This document shows, one piece after another, positions 46,241 to 58,308 of a stretch of DNA of 64,000 nucleotides. The position numbers and the translations under genes were made by a program. The first letter of the stretch is position 1. Each line of letters opens with the position of its first letter. The DNA lies in assembly GCA_000497125.2 (NCBI GenBank), contig CM035322.1, positions 628,001-692,000 of the forward strand. The letters are read 5' to 3'. Under the pieces are notes generated by a model. That model made no database searches. It worked only from the letters and a program-made list of their open reading frames with translations, and was not told where the DNA came from. The DNA is from Spironucleus salmonicida. Taxonomy: Eukaryota; Fornicata; Diplomonadida; Hexamitidae.

Positions 46241-46291
46241 ACAAGCTTAGGAAGTTAAGTGTTAAATTAACTATAAATAATAATCTTATTC

Positions 46292-49200
46292 AAATCAATT
46301 TATTATGAGGTATTTTAACAGCAATTTAATGGTTTAGGGATGTTATGATATAATTGAGGAAAGTTTATAGTGTTTTGAGGGAGTGTGAATTGACAGAGGA
46401 CAAATGGCTGGAATGGAATCATTGCATTAAGTTGGTACAGACATCGCTAGAAGAGAGCTATTGATCTGCTGGATTTAGTATTTAACTATTAGATTTATTG
46501 GTGTAATAAGTAGAATTGTAGATTTGTCCTGAATGTGTATTATTCGCATGAACATTTTATGACCAATTATATATAAAATTATTATTATATAGTATAATAT
46601 TAAGTAATTATATGCAAAAAGGAGCGTTGTTTTCATAATAATTAAAACAAAGTGTTATTATAATTATTAAGTATATATTAGATACCTAAGGTAATTGCTT
46701 TAATAATGATAACTAATTTTAGTTTCAATGAGATAAAGTTAACGTTAATGGTTGTTTATGCATAATGAAGCGTTTAAAATGTATAGTATTACTAATTTCT
46801 ACATCAATTCATGTACCTTATTTTCATAATTTATAATCAAATATATTAATATAAATTATAATATTTTAAGTAAGTATCAGTTATACTTATTCGGTATTTA
46901 TTAGTATTATATGGTAATTATATATACTATCAAAAATGATTGATATACTATAATATATTATATTATCTATGTCTAAAGTTTTAAAATATATCAATTATTT
47001 AGCTAATTAAAAATAGCAATTTCTACTCATTTAATTCGAAATATATATTTTTTATATAATTACATTCAATTATTGAAAATAGATTTTAACCTTTAATTAT
47101 TAACGTATATAAAAAAGAGGAAATCGAAAAATTCATTAATATAACTATTATCTATTGATATTAAATTATTTATTTTACCTGAAATGAATTTTTACAATAA
47201 TAATATACTGTGAATAATCTAAAGTACTTTCGAAACTTTAATTTAATATTAACTACTTGTTTCGCATTTACCTAAATATTTATTTTTGTATTTTTTCAAA
47301 TTTCCCCATAACAGTATTATTAGGAATAAATCGTTAAATCTCCTATTTTATTTTGTTGCTTTCACAAGTATATGAATCATTATGTCCCTATATTAATATT
47401 TAAAAAAATATTTTTACCCAGTTTTTGTATTATCTGATAACGTTAACTATGGATAACTTTTAAACTTACAAAAACAAATCTTCAACTTCGTTCTAAAATG
47501 ACGTAAGTAATCTGTCCCACTAACGCCTGCCCAATTTCTACCGTCTGCCCTAGCAAAACCCCCAGCAATGGAAGTCCGTTCTGCTAGCACTGCTCTGTGT
47601 ACAACTGTGCGTCTTGTAGTTAGCATAATATTGGTATTTGTAATTCTTGTAGATAAGGTTATAGTCTTTCTGGTAATGTCTGTAGCAAGTGTATAGAAGG
47701 CTGCTAAGATTGCACCTACTCAGGTTGTTTATAATGCCTCCCTGGACATAGAATGACTAATAATTAATGCGTAAAATGCAAACAGCATTGCAGTCAATGC
47801 AGTAATAAAGATTAATGCAGTAAGTGCGATTAAGGCTATATACTTGATAAATAAAAGTGTGTCTCTTGTGGTCTGGGCTGTAAATCTTGTTCTGGCCCTT
47901 ACAAATGCTAAAGCTGTTTAGACAGTTTCCATTTAGAAAATTAGTAGTGCATCAAGTGCGCTGATGGCTGCAAAACATGTAATTAATCTTCAATTTGCAG
48001 TTAATGCTATCCTTCGTTTATCCTCCAAGGAAATGCTTGTAAGGCCTGCCCTGTTAACTGCTTGAACTGCTCATCGACAACAACATGTACTAAGTGTTAA
48101 GATAACAGCATTTTGGCTGCCAGAACCTGCACAAAATGCGAGGATAACTGTCTGGCCTGCGCATCAGACTCTGTGTGCGGAATTTGTCGCGAGGGTTTCA
48201 TTTTGTAAAACGAGAAATGCCTGAAAATGGACTGTGATGGAAACTAACCTTGTTAAACCAAGCAGAAATTTATGCAAAATAAAACCGTCAGCAGATATGT
48301 TAAGAGACCATAACACTGCAAAAAGCTTAACAAAAAAGGACTATGTGATTAGTGTATTGATACATACGTTGCAGTAAATGGTTACTGTAAAGATTGTCCT
48401 TTGGGATGTGTTGATTGTATTTCTCTACAAGTTTGCAACAAATGCAGATAATACTTTTTTCTGAACCCCTAAAAAGAATGCAAATTATGTGGTTCCAGCT
48501 GCGCAATATGTACTAGTGTAGATAATTGCACATAGTGTGTAGGTTCACACGCACTATACTAAAATAAGTGCTACATGAAAGGTGACAATCAGTGCAACGA
48601 CGAAGATTTATGCGAAACTAAAGAATTCTGCAAACTACAAACATGGGGCAACAAGTGTAGAAGCTGCCTAGCTAACTGTCAAATCTGTAAAGACGCTACC
48701 ACGTGCGATCTATGTGTGGAGGGATATTACTTCGAGAATGGCAAGTGCAATCCCTGCCAAAGCTAGTGCAAGACCTGCGAAAATAAAACTTCATGCTTAA
48801 GCTGTAATGATGGTTTGGACCTTTCAGGCATCAAATAATGCATAGAATAACTGTGCACGGTTTCCAAGCCCTGTGTTGAAGGTCAGTTTTGCGAACTTAT
48901 CGATAGTGGAAATAAATGTACCAAATGCAACGCATCGTGTAAGACCTGTTCTGCTTCAACTACTTGCGATTCGTGTGAAACTGGTCTCGATCTCTCTACC
49001 TCTAAAAAATGCGTTGAGAATTAATGCTCCGACACACACTAATGCACGAAAAGTCATTTCTGCCAGAATCTTGAAACCGGTAACATCTGTAAAAATTGCT
49101 CTGAAAACTGCTTAAGCTGTACAGATTCGAACACCTGCACATCATGTAATTCAGCCTTTTACCTGGATTCCAAAGTGTGCAAAAAGTGCCCACAATTTTG

Positions 49201-50409
49201 CATGGAATGCTCGCCGAACGGAACCTGCAGCAAATGTTAGCAGAACTCGCGACTTTCAAGTGGTTCTTAATGCGTTGCAGATGCCTGCAATGACTCATAA
49301 AAATGCACAGAAGGCGAGTTTTGTACTCTCTAGGACGCGGGAAATATTTGCACCAAATGCAACGCGTCGTGCAAGACCTGTTCTGCTTCAACTACCTGCG
49401 CTTCGTGTCAGGATGGATTCGATATTTCCTCCTCTAAAAAATGCGTTAATAATTAATGCTCCGACACGCACTAATGCCAGAAAAATAATTTCTGCCAGAA
49501 ACTTGAAACCGGAAATCTGTGTCGGGCATGCCCTGCAAATTGTGAAACCTGCACCGAGGCAAATACATGCTCTAAATGCGCAGAAAACTACTTTCTAAAG
49601 GTTTCAGGAATCTGCGCTGAAGTGGTCTGTTCTGCCAGCAAACCGTGTAAAGAATACGAATTTTGCTTCTCTAGCACCTCTGGAAATGAGTGCAAAGCGT
49701 GCCCTGAGCACTGCTAATCATGCGATGGTTCTGGTGAGTGTAATGCGTGCATGGAGACCTTTTCGGTCAATAGAGGTCAGTGTCTGAGCTCCGTGGGCAA
49801 CATTGGAGTGGGGGCGATAGTTGGGATTGTTGTAGGGGTGGTTTTAGCGGTAGGTGTTCTAGCAGGGCTGGGAGCTTACTACGCCATGTCGAAGAAAAAG
49901 AAAGCTAACGTAACCGTTATAGAGGAAAATAGTTTGCAGCCAGCGAGTGTGTCAGTGTTTGCTGTTAATAGTAACGGTGGTACGCTGGTTAAATGAGATT
50001 TTATGTGAGTGAAAAATACTGTACGGGGAGTAAGAGGAATTACAGGGGAGAGAGAATTGAGATGTGGCAATTGTGCGATTCTAGACTTTGGGTAAGGGAG
50101 ATAGGGTGTATTATTTGCATGCTTGATGGTGTCTGTCTAAAACTGAAAACTATATTTACGCGTTGGATGTTAGTGTGCAAGTATTGCCCAGCACAGGCTA
50201 AGTTCAGTATCATAAGCGTAGCCTGTGCCTGGAAAGATAAGAGGCAAGCAGAGGAAAAGTAAACACCATAGAATGCAAGGGATAAGGAAAGCACGAGAAC
50301 TTTTTCACCCCTGGCAGAATGTAAAAGGCGTGCAATGAAATACTATAGGATAGAACTATCATAACTTTTTAGTCTGTGTTGATACTTGTTTGGAAATAGG
50401 CCTAGGGCC
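46292..50409. repeat. 4.1-kb repeat unit, copy 2 (inverted copy of 15589-19708)
   Basis: See copy 1. The flanking sequence on both sides differs between copies, so the homology limits are sharp. The first 1.2 kb (46292-47497) is the AT-rich 5' flank of the gene. Confidence 0.92.
47498..49996 (+). CDS. Cysteine-rich membrane protein (VSP/CRMP-like), copy 2, 832 aa
   Basis: ATG 47498 to TGA 49994-49996, exactly as long as copy 1 (833 codons). The C-terminal third, membrane helix and tail are almost identical to copy 1; the N-terminal two-thirds differ by many amino-acid changes. Around residues 250-272 two cysteines of copy 1 are replaced (by Phe and Tyr), as if a disulphide pair had been lost together. 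Internally, a block of about 130 residues is repeated (KCNASCKTCSAST-type units near 48930 and 49360). No signal peptide visible. Surface protein by family. Confidence 0.9.
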
Positions 50410-51532
50410 CTTAGTATGTAATATAAGGAAATTAGTTCAAATTTATTTTCTTTAAAACTGTTATATTTTTATTAAATAGAGGTAACATGTAAAAGAAATA
50501 TTTAGATTAAGTTGATAGGAATTTGCGGGTAATTTTTAAAAAAATATTTTGATAAGACAATTGATCAAGAATACTAAAGGTATTAATCAGATTAAAATTA
50601 ATTCTATTTTATAAATCTAGAGAATTATTGAACTATTACTTTCATGATGTATCTCTATAATCAGTATTGTTTAAGTATTCATATAATACTAAAATTTAAA
50701 CGTAAATAACCAGATTTGTAAAACTTACCTATATTTTACATAAATGATTTATCTATTTATATGATTATTTATAGACCTAAAATAATTACATTAATAAATA
50801 AATATATTTAGCGGACTAAATTTAAGATTTCATGCTTTTCTAAAATCTAGTATGTTATACAATATAGAGAATACTTCATTCAATATTTTCACCTTATATT
50901 TGCATATTTTTATACTTCAATATATTTACTAACAAATAACTAAACCACACTATGAATATATAGTTTTTTAATATAAAATAAATTTTCAAAGTTAAAAATG
51001 TATTACTTGAAAAAAATCTATATAAAGCGATTACGATCGATTGCCATAAATAAATCAAACCAAAAATAATGAATATTTTAAAATTTTTAATTCATTATTT
51101 ATGTAAATTTTCTTCTTATAAATATGTTATTTTATACTAAATAAGAATATATTATCGAAAAAAGAATGACAAGTGAATATAAAAAAATATATATATAGTA
51201 TACCATTATTTTTTGTTTTCCACTATCTTACAATATATTGTTAAAACATCCTATATCGTATAAATATTTAACCTCTAAACCCTAAAGATAACATTTACTG
51301 TCTAGAAAAGTATCTTTAATTATTTATTATCAGTATTATTATGATTTAGAAGATACTTAGTTGTTAATTTCTTGGACCGTAAATTATTATAACTAGATTT
51401 TTTTATATAATAATTAAATTAAAAAATAAAAATCAGAACCGACTTTAACTTATATTTTATAATAAAATACAAAATCGAGTTTTTATATATAATACAATCT
51501 ACTAATATATTTTAATATTTATCTGCTCCAAA
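49997..51532. other. Repeat 3' flank, then AT-rich spacer
   Basis: 49997-50409 belongs to the repeat unit. 50410-51532 is very AT-rich with nothing recognised. Confidence 0.6.
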
Positions 51533-51745
51533 ATGCGTATGCTTAAAAATAAACTATTACTATCACAGTTGCCTCCAATAAGTACATCCTGCTCAAAACT
51601 TCACTCATTGATATCTGCAAGAGTTACATCTCCAATTTTAGTAAGGCATAATCTCTATAAAACTGAATTAAATCTTTCTGATGACGAGGATTATAATTTC
51701 AGTTAATAGAGTATCAAGATTCTTTAGAATTTTATGATAAAGTGA
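51533..51745 (+). CDS. Small LPPL/SDxE protein family member, 70 aa
   Basis: ATG 51533 to TGA 51743-51745, three TAR codons. QLPPISTSCSKLHSLIS, VTSPILVRHNLYKTELNLSD and DEDYNFSQQSIKILQNFMIK match the family pattern position by position. It ends 125 bases before the palindrome that follows. Confidence 0.8.
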
Positions 51746-51870
51746 TAGGTTTACAGTAACTTTAATTAACTACCATTTCGGCAATAAATTAATTCATTAA
51801 ATATATTTTATACATCTTATTAACTTATACATATTTAAAATCATTCCTTGAACATAGTTATATCACGCTT

Positions 51871-51999
51871 GGTTCAATGGGCCCTAAGGTAGCTGCTGCA
51901 CTTGAGTTTGCTAACTTTGGTGGTAAAGCCATTATTACTAGCTTAAATGATGCTGTGAAAGCTCTTGAAGGCTAAGTAGGTACTATCATAGCGAAATGA
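51871..51999 (+). pseudogene. Carbamate kinase fragment (C-terminal 42 codons)
   Basis: Matches the last codons of the full gene at 54561-55478, from [13 protein letters not shown] to the TGA at 51997-51999. Homology starts exactly at the palindrome edge, so no start codon or active site is present. Confidence 0.92.
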
Positions 52000-52417
52000 G
52001 CTTTTAACTTTTGTTATCACTTATTGCGCATTATTGCAATATTAAGGATTATTTTCATATATTGTACGTAAACTAAAAAGTTTATATGTATATTGAGTAT
52101 TAATATTCATGACTATAACTACGAGATAATTTTTTGCCGCATTTAAGTTTATTATAATACCAATATTTAACTGTAGTTATGTGTTTGTGCCTTAGTTTTA
52201 CCATAATTTAAACAGTTTCTTGAACCTATACCGCGATTATGCTGTTAAAACGAATGATACTAATTCTTGGCGCAAATTATATTTTAAGTAAGTTACATTC
52301 CATTTTATTTCCTTCATTCTATATTATATTTAATTCTTTCGTCAAGGAAGTTGGAAACGGTTTTTCTTGACTACCATTAGGTATGTTTATATTTATAATT
52401 ATAACTTCCCACTCCAC

Positions 52418-52681
52418 ATGATCAATTTATGGCCAGTAGAAGACGAGTAAAAACTGTATGACTACATTCATAGTAACGTAGGGGAAGGTGGAAAAGTATG
52501 TTGGGCGCGGTTTTTGGAAACATTTCCAGAGAAGACTGTAAACTAGGGGCAGGCAAAATTTTTCCGGATGCGTTAAGAAACTGAGCGCTGGAACTTCCGG
52601 TTCCTTAGAAGAAAGTAGACCAAGGATGGTGGAATGGATATTGCGTAAGTTATATTGCGTGTAATTGCCGCTATGGAGTGA
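52418..52681 (+). CDS. Small Myb/SANT-like protein, 87 aa (left-arm copy)
   Basis: ATG 52418 to TGA 52679-52681 with five TAR codons. MINLWPVEDEQKLYDYIHSN, then VCWARFLETFPEKTVNQGQA and KFFRMR match one Myb/SANT repeat: W...EDE..L...I, the second Trp, then the basic recognition helix. The C-terminal 30 residues are basic then hydrophobic (RFLRRKQTKDGG). A single-repeat protein of this size could bind DNA or act as an adaptor. The same gene is mirrored in the right arm. Confidence 0.72.
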
Positions 52682-53018
52682 GATTTTTTGTGCTTAAAAT
52701 TTATTATTTCGCTTTACAGGTGATCTGATAATAAATTAAAACATGCGAGTAGGATTAAACTAGATGTTCCACTTATAGGATAGTATTGCTGAAAATAATA
52801 TTTAGTGATACTTTCGAAATAATAAATTATTTTTTTTGCAGAGTATATTACTATGCTAATTTCAAAAACAAGAAGCCTGTACAACATTGGTGAAATATAT
52901 GACTGGATGTACATGTACACGTTCACAGCATTATAATTTTGCTAGCTGGGGCTAAATAGATAGTATATATAATAGTATTGTTAATGCATATCCGGTATGC
53001 TCTTAATGTTCTCAAAAA

Positions 53019-53541
53019 TTAACTATAGAATAAACTAAGATGAAAATATGTTTAATTTAGTGATTTAAATTAATTATTAGCTTTTAAATATATAATTCTT
53101 AAATATTATTGTTACAATAATAAAACTTAAAATATAAGCTATACTAATTACTACAATACTTTAATCAATTAAGTTATAATACCTTTTAATTTGTAATTAG
53201 TGAAATTTAGTTAATAAGTTAAGTAATTCAAATGTTGGTACTATTCAGAATCTATTTAATGACTAAAACATGAACCTCAGTAAGTAAATGAATAAATAAC
53301 TAGAAATACTTTATACTCAATAATTTCAATATTTATTTTGGATTTAAGATAATACAAATATTTAAAAATAATTCCCATAACAATTAATTTATATGTATAA
53401 TATTATCTTACAATTTATACAAAACTCTGATTATTATTAATTATTTTAATTAATAAGTATAATAATAAATTGTGAGAAATAGATAATATGATTATTATTA
53501 ATAAAATAAAACATTAAATGAATTTTTAATATACTCAAGAT
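53019..53541. other. Central spacer of palindrome A
   Basis: 523 bp of unique AT-rich sequence between the arms; nothing recognised. Confidence 0.8.
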
Positions 53542-54689
53542 TTTTTGAGAACATTAAGAGCATACCGGATATGCATTAACAATACTATTATATATACTAT
53601 CTATTTAACCCCAGCTAGCAAAATTATAATGCTGTGAACGTGTACATGTACATCCAGTCATATATTTCACCAATGTTGTACAGGCTTCTTGTTTTTGAAA
53701 TTAGCATAGTAATATACTCTGCAAAAAAAATAATTTATTATTTCGAAAGTATCACTAAATATTATTTTCAGCAATACTATCCTATAAGTGGAACATCTAG
53801 TTTAATCCTACTCGCATGTTTTAATTTATTATCAGATCACCTGTAAAGCGAAATAATAAATTTTAAGCACAAAAAATCTCACTCCATAGCGGCAATTACA
53901 CGCAATATAACTTACGCAATATCCATTCCACCATCCTTGGTCTACTTTCTTCTAAGGAACCGGAAGTTCCAGCGCTCAGTTTCTTAACGCATCCGGAAAA
54001 ATTTTGCCTGCCCCTAGTTTACAGTCTTCTCTGGAAATGTTTCCAAAAACCGCGCCCAACATACTTTTCCACCTTCCCCTACGTTACTATGAATGTAGTC
54101 ATACAGTTTTTACTCGTCTTCTACTGGCCATAAATTGATCATGTGGAGTGGGAAGTTATAATTATAAATATAAACATACCTAATGGTAGTCAAGAAAAAC
54201 CGTTTCCAACTTCCTTGACGAAAGAATTAAATATAATATAGAATGAAGGAAATAAAATGGAATGTAACTTACTTAAAATATAATTTGCGCCAAGAATTAG
54301 TATCATTCGTTTTAACAGCATAATCGCGGTATAGGTTCAAGAAACTGTTTAAATTATGGTAAAACTAAGGCACAAACACATAACTACAGTTAAATATTGG
54401 TATTATAATAAACTTAAATGCGGCAAAAAATTATCTCGTAGTTATAGTCATGAATATTAATACTCAATATACATATAAACTTTTTAGTTTACGTACAATA
54501 TATGAAAATAATCCTTAATATTGCAATAATGCGCAATAAGTGATAACAAAAGTTAAAAGCTCATTTCGCTATGATAGTACCTACTTAGCCTTCAAGAGCT
54601 TTCACAGCATCATTTAAGCTAGTAATAATGGCTTTACCACCAAAGTTAGCAAACTCAAGTGCAGCAGCTACCTTAGGGCCCATTGAACC
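53542..54689. repeat. Palindrome A, right arm (1,148 bp)
   Basis: Partner of 51871-53018. Its outer 129 bp are the 3' end of the intact carbamate kinase gene. Confidence 0.95.
53879..54142 (-). CDS. Small Myb/SANT-like protein, 87 aa (right-arm copy)
   Basis: Mirror image of 52418-52681; same protein. In this arm it lies 419 bases downstream of the intact carbamate kinase gene on the same strand, probably the original setting. Confidence 0.72.
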
Positions 54690-55478
54690 TGCCTTAAAAT
54701 GACCTTCTGCTTATAATGCTAACATTTTTTCATATGATATCTTACCGATTTAGGTTTCATTGGGTTGTTTATAATTAATACAAGCATTCGTAACATCAGT
54801 GAGGATCATAAGGACATCAGCCTTAAGATCACGAGCCAGCAGAGAAGTAGCTAAGTCTTTATCAATTACAGCATCTACACCAGCAATTTAACCAGCTTTT
54901 TCGATTACAGGTACACCTCCTCCATTAGTACAAATAACAAGGGCTCCTGAATCGCTTAATTACTTGATAACCGCTGTCTCTAATATTTTCTAAGGACGAG
55001 GACTAGGAACTACTACTCTGTATCCTCTACCAGCATCTTCTTTGACTTTCTTTCCCTCACTAATCAGTTTGTCCGCTTCTTCTTTTGAGTAAAAGCGACC
55101 AACTGGTTTGGTAGGATTTTCAAAAGCAGGATCATTTATATCCACAATAGTCTGTGTAAGAGTACAAACAATGTTCTTATCCAATCCCAATACATTACGC
55201 ATACATTAGGTCATCCAATAACCAATAAGACCTTAGCTCATGGCACCACAACAGAATAAAGGCATTTCAGGAGAAATTGATGCAGAATTTTAATTTTAGA
55301 GAAGAATAGCACCTACTTGAGGACCGTTACCAGAAGTAAGTATAACATCATGACCAAGTGCTATTATTTTAGCAATAGATTCGGAAGCAGTTCTGACATT
55401 TTCGTATTACACTTCATGAGTACCAACCTATCCCGGTTGCTACATCGCATTACCACCAACTGCGATTACTATCTTCAT
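54561..55478 (-). CDS. Carbamate kinase, 305 aa
   Basis: ATG 55476-55478 to TGA 54561-54563, about 13 TAR against 4 CAR Gln codons. Family marks: [11 protein letters not shown] at the start, [29 protein letters not shown] (the conserved Gln is TAA), the mobile subdomain with [53 protein letters not shown] and [13 protein letters not shown]. Length matches the usual 305-315. The enzyme makes ATP from carbamoyl phosphate and ADP, the last step of the arginine dihydrolase pathway, which supplies ATP in diplomonads. Its 3' end is part of palindrome A. Confidence 0.96.
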
Positions 55479-56003
55479 TTGTGAATCAGTAAAAGATTTG
55501 AAGACACAATAAATATTATATGGTGAAATAAAATTATAATTTTGATTTATTGCAATATTACTTCTCTATCGGCGAAATTATTGTATAGATTATGATAAAA
55601 GCGACATATAAATCATTTACTCACCATTATGAACGGAAATAGACTCTATCTATACCCAATAAATTTTTCATTCTTAAATAATATTTTGTTCTAAGTTAGT
55701 AAAAATTTACCCAACTTTAATTATTATACTCGAAACCTCAATTTTCAGCATAACCCGAAACCTCCCAGTTTTTCATTTTTAGAACTCCCGCGCTTACACA
55801 AGCCTGCAACATCACATTCACCACCCTCCTATCCCCCTCCAAACTTTAGTTTCCAGCAAATTCCCCCACCCAAATATACATTATTATATATTTATACAAC
55901 TATTTTCTCAATATTAAAAACGCTCCAAAAACCGAATTAAAATTTGAAACTGTACATTTCATTCATTATTTCACCCGTAATTCAAACTATTCCATTTTTA
56001 AAA
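55479..56003. other. Spacer
   Basis: AT-rich, with a C-rich plus-strand patch at about 55740-55875. A 47-codon minus-strand frame there (55738-55881) is too short to call. Confidence 0.55.
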
Positions 56004-56207
56004 ATGTTCGCAGCCTGCCTGAAGCTCAGAAAACCCACCCAGCTCATGGACCCCTACGGAGACAACATTTCGCCGCATTTGGGCTCCCAAAAAGAGCATT
56101 CAGAGGACTCGGCGCTAGACCCAATTTTCTGCTCCTGCCTGAGCGGCCTCGAGCGCAGCGGCTCGGTCGTCAACGGCAGCTACAGCATAATCCAGCAAAT
56201 CATGTGA
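56004..56207 (+). CDS. Small hypothetical protein, 67 aa
   Basis: ATG 56004 to TGA 56205-56207, GC-rich, no TAR codons. MFAACLKLRKPTQLMDPYGD..., Ser-rich, with Cys near the N-terminus (Cys5) and CSC in the middle. Converges with the ankyrin gene, 12 bases apart. No family recognised. Confidence 0.6.
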   Translation: MFAACLKLRKPTQLMDPYGDNISPHLGSQKEHSEDSALDPIFCSCLSGLERSGSVVNGSYSIIQQIM

Positions 56208-56219
56208 GCGAAGCACAAA

Positions 56220-57386
56220 TCACATCCCGGGGGGCCCGATTTCCTGCGCGGCCGACTGATTCAGTTTCTTCAGTTCTAAAATCTCGTGTACTTGAAGGTC
56301 ACATTCACACTTCAAGTTTACGAGAAATTCGGCCTGCGAACTGCATTTTTGAGCGATTTGGAGAGCGTTTTTTTGCTCGAAATCCCGCAGGCTCTGGAGC
56401 TCAAAACAGCGCGTTTTGTAGCTTTCGAGCTCCAGAATGCACGAATCGGTGAGTTCCGTGAGGCTCAAATTCTTCGTTTTTTCTGTCTAAAGGCTCTAAA
56501 TTAGGGCGGTGCGCTCCTCTAAATGGCGCTCTATCGCCGTCTGCTTCTTCGCTAGGCTCGTGAAGTACTCATCCTGCTGAAAGCTCAGCTGGTGCTATAA
56601 GTGATTCACGTGCTATTGTAGCTCTACGAGTGATTTGCGCATTTCGTGATTGTGCAGAATTTGGAGATTTATGTCGTTTTACTGCGTTGAAAATTTCGAA
56701 TTTAGAGCGTTTTTGGCGAGTTTCAGGCAGCTGTTGCGTTTTTACAGCTCGGATTTATCGCCGACAAGCTCTGTGTTGTCGCGTTTCAGCTGCTGTGAAA
56801 GGGCGACTGCGATTTTAAATTCGGCTTTTAGCTGATCGAAATCTGCTTAAATTGTGGTTAATTGCTGCGCCAGGGTATCCTGGGCGTCCAACTGCTCTAG
56901 ATTGCTCATTCGCAGCTCGGAATCGTTGATATTCTCGCATGCGGTCGTAGAATTAATTTGTTATTATTATATGATTATATTACATATATCTAAAAACCCC
57001 TTTATTTTAGCGTTGTAAAACGCTCTCTTGCTGTGGCGATTTTCGTAGGGCAGCAGGACCTCCACTACGTGTAAATGGCCGTTTTGCGCGGCTAGCTCCA
57101 GGGCGCTAATTCCGTTTCTGAGCATGTTCGACTCGTGTTTGGCAAGGCGTTCCACAGCCTCCAGACAGCCTTTTTGCGCGGCGATCATCAAGGCCGTGTT
57201 ACCGTTTTTCGTTAAAATTCTGGCGTGGAAAATGAAATTTGAAATAACATTTGACGAATTGTGGAGAGCCGCAAAATGGAGCGGGGTGAGGCCGTTAGGG
57301 AGGAGCTAGGTGAAGAGAGGGGCAAATACGTGGAAGTTTTACGGGTCGTTTTGCTCGATTTGCGACATGAACTGAGAGAGTGACAT
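56220..57386 (-). CDS. Ankyrin-repeat plus coiled-coil protein, 388 aa
   Basis: ATG 57384-57386 to TGA 56220-56222. Residues about 30-135 hold ankyrin repeats: NGLTPLHFAALHNSS, KNGNTALMIAAQKGCLEAVE, RNGISALELAAQNGHLHVVE. From about residue 160 to the end is a Gln/Leu/Glu/Lys-rich coiled coil (LEQLDAQDTLAQQLTT, LVELQQHVNHLQHQLSF). Under the standard code it falls into several pieces; a TAA run (56963-56969) joins the two domains. Ankyrin proteins with coiled coils are common in diplomonads, often near Nek kinases, but no kinase domain is here. A scaffold role is inferred. Confidence 0.88.
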
Positions 57387-57540
57387 TTATTAATTTGGAA
57401 GGAAATTATGTAATCTACTTAATAGAATATAATAATATAAAAAGTTTCTTAGTTTCTGGTAATATATAATTGAAAATTTCTGGTTGGTATCGGCACGTTA
57501 AAATTATGGGCGTAACAGGCAGAAAGTGGAGAAGAAGGGT

Positions 57541-58308
57541 ATGTTCTGCTACTTCTGCTACAGCATGGGGCAGCTACTCCAGTTCCACTTCAAGCTGCTG
57601 CAAACCGGCAGCCTAACGAAGGAAGACCTGGGGAGCCGGGAGCACAACTTCCAGTACACGGCAATGTACAACAAGTTCAGCGTAAAAGCGAACTTTTTGG
57701 AGGTCCGCAAGAATGCGAAGTGCGGAAGCCTGCTTTGGCGGATGCTCGCATTTCTGAAAGTAGTGGAAGCAAAGGCGAAAGAGCTGAAAACGATAGGAGA
57801 ATTAGAGAAATATTTTAGGGAGCAACTGCTCAAGCTCGACGGATAGTCGATTGTTGATATTGTCAGTCCGGTCCTGCCTGCTCTGGATGACGATGAGTCT
57901 TAGAACTCGAACTCTGATCGATTTGCACCATTTTTCAAGCCAGGATGGGACAAGTAGGAGGTAGAGAAAATGGTGCGCGTGATGGGGGTGCTGGCCCCCG
58001 CAGACTGCGTGGTTCCCTACCTGTGCGACCTGTACGCGCTCCGAACGGGTGCGGAGTTCGTGGTGAACAACACTAGCACGGTGGAGCAGTGGAAGAAGGA
58101 TAACACGGCGTACCTCATGCAGACGTAGAAGAAGCTGCTGCTGACCTGCGGCAGCTCGAAGGCCACCGCACCGATCCAGATGCATCCCGCGAAGCTGGAG
58201 CCGGGTGTGGATCCACTGGAGCCGCGGAATACCGGGGACGTGGATATAAAGACGGTACAGAAGGAGGCGTTCGCCCAGGTAGCACAGGTACAGGAGGCTG
58301 TGAAATGA
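57541..58308 (+). pseudogene. Truncated DHHC palmitoyltransferase copy (C-terminal 255 codons)
   Basis: From 57542 on, this mirrors the 3' part of the full gene at 61379-62830, ending at TGA 58306-58308. An ATG formed at the junction (57541) keeps the frame, so a 255-aa product could be made, with the last membrane helix and the cytoplasmic tail but without the DHHC cysteine-rich domain. It could not act as an acyltransferase. Confidence 0.88.

Larger units (their letters stand above)
51871..53018. repeat. Palindrome A, left arm (1,148 bp)
   Basis: Reverse complement of 53542-54689; paired coordinates sum to 106,560. Almost perfect; at least one mismatch (near 52955). Holds a truncated carbamate kinase end and a Myb/SANT-like gene. 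Confidence 0.95.

Noticed and set aside
52380-52440. Possible 5' splice site GTATGT before the Myb-like gene
   Set aside because: No matching branch point and 3' site could be found, and the gene is complete without an intron.
52714-53846. Identical 70-aa frames in both arms of palindrome A (52714-52926 minus, 53634-53846 plus)
   Set aside because: They lie in AT-rich sequence, end at TGA but look low in complexity, and the identity is only due to the palindrome.
57526-57543. Longer start for the truncated DHHC copy using GTG at 57526
   Set aside because: GTG starts are not expected here; the ATG at 57541 lies at the palindrome junction.
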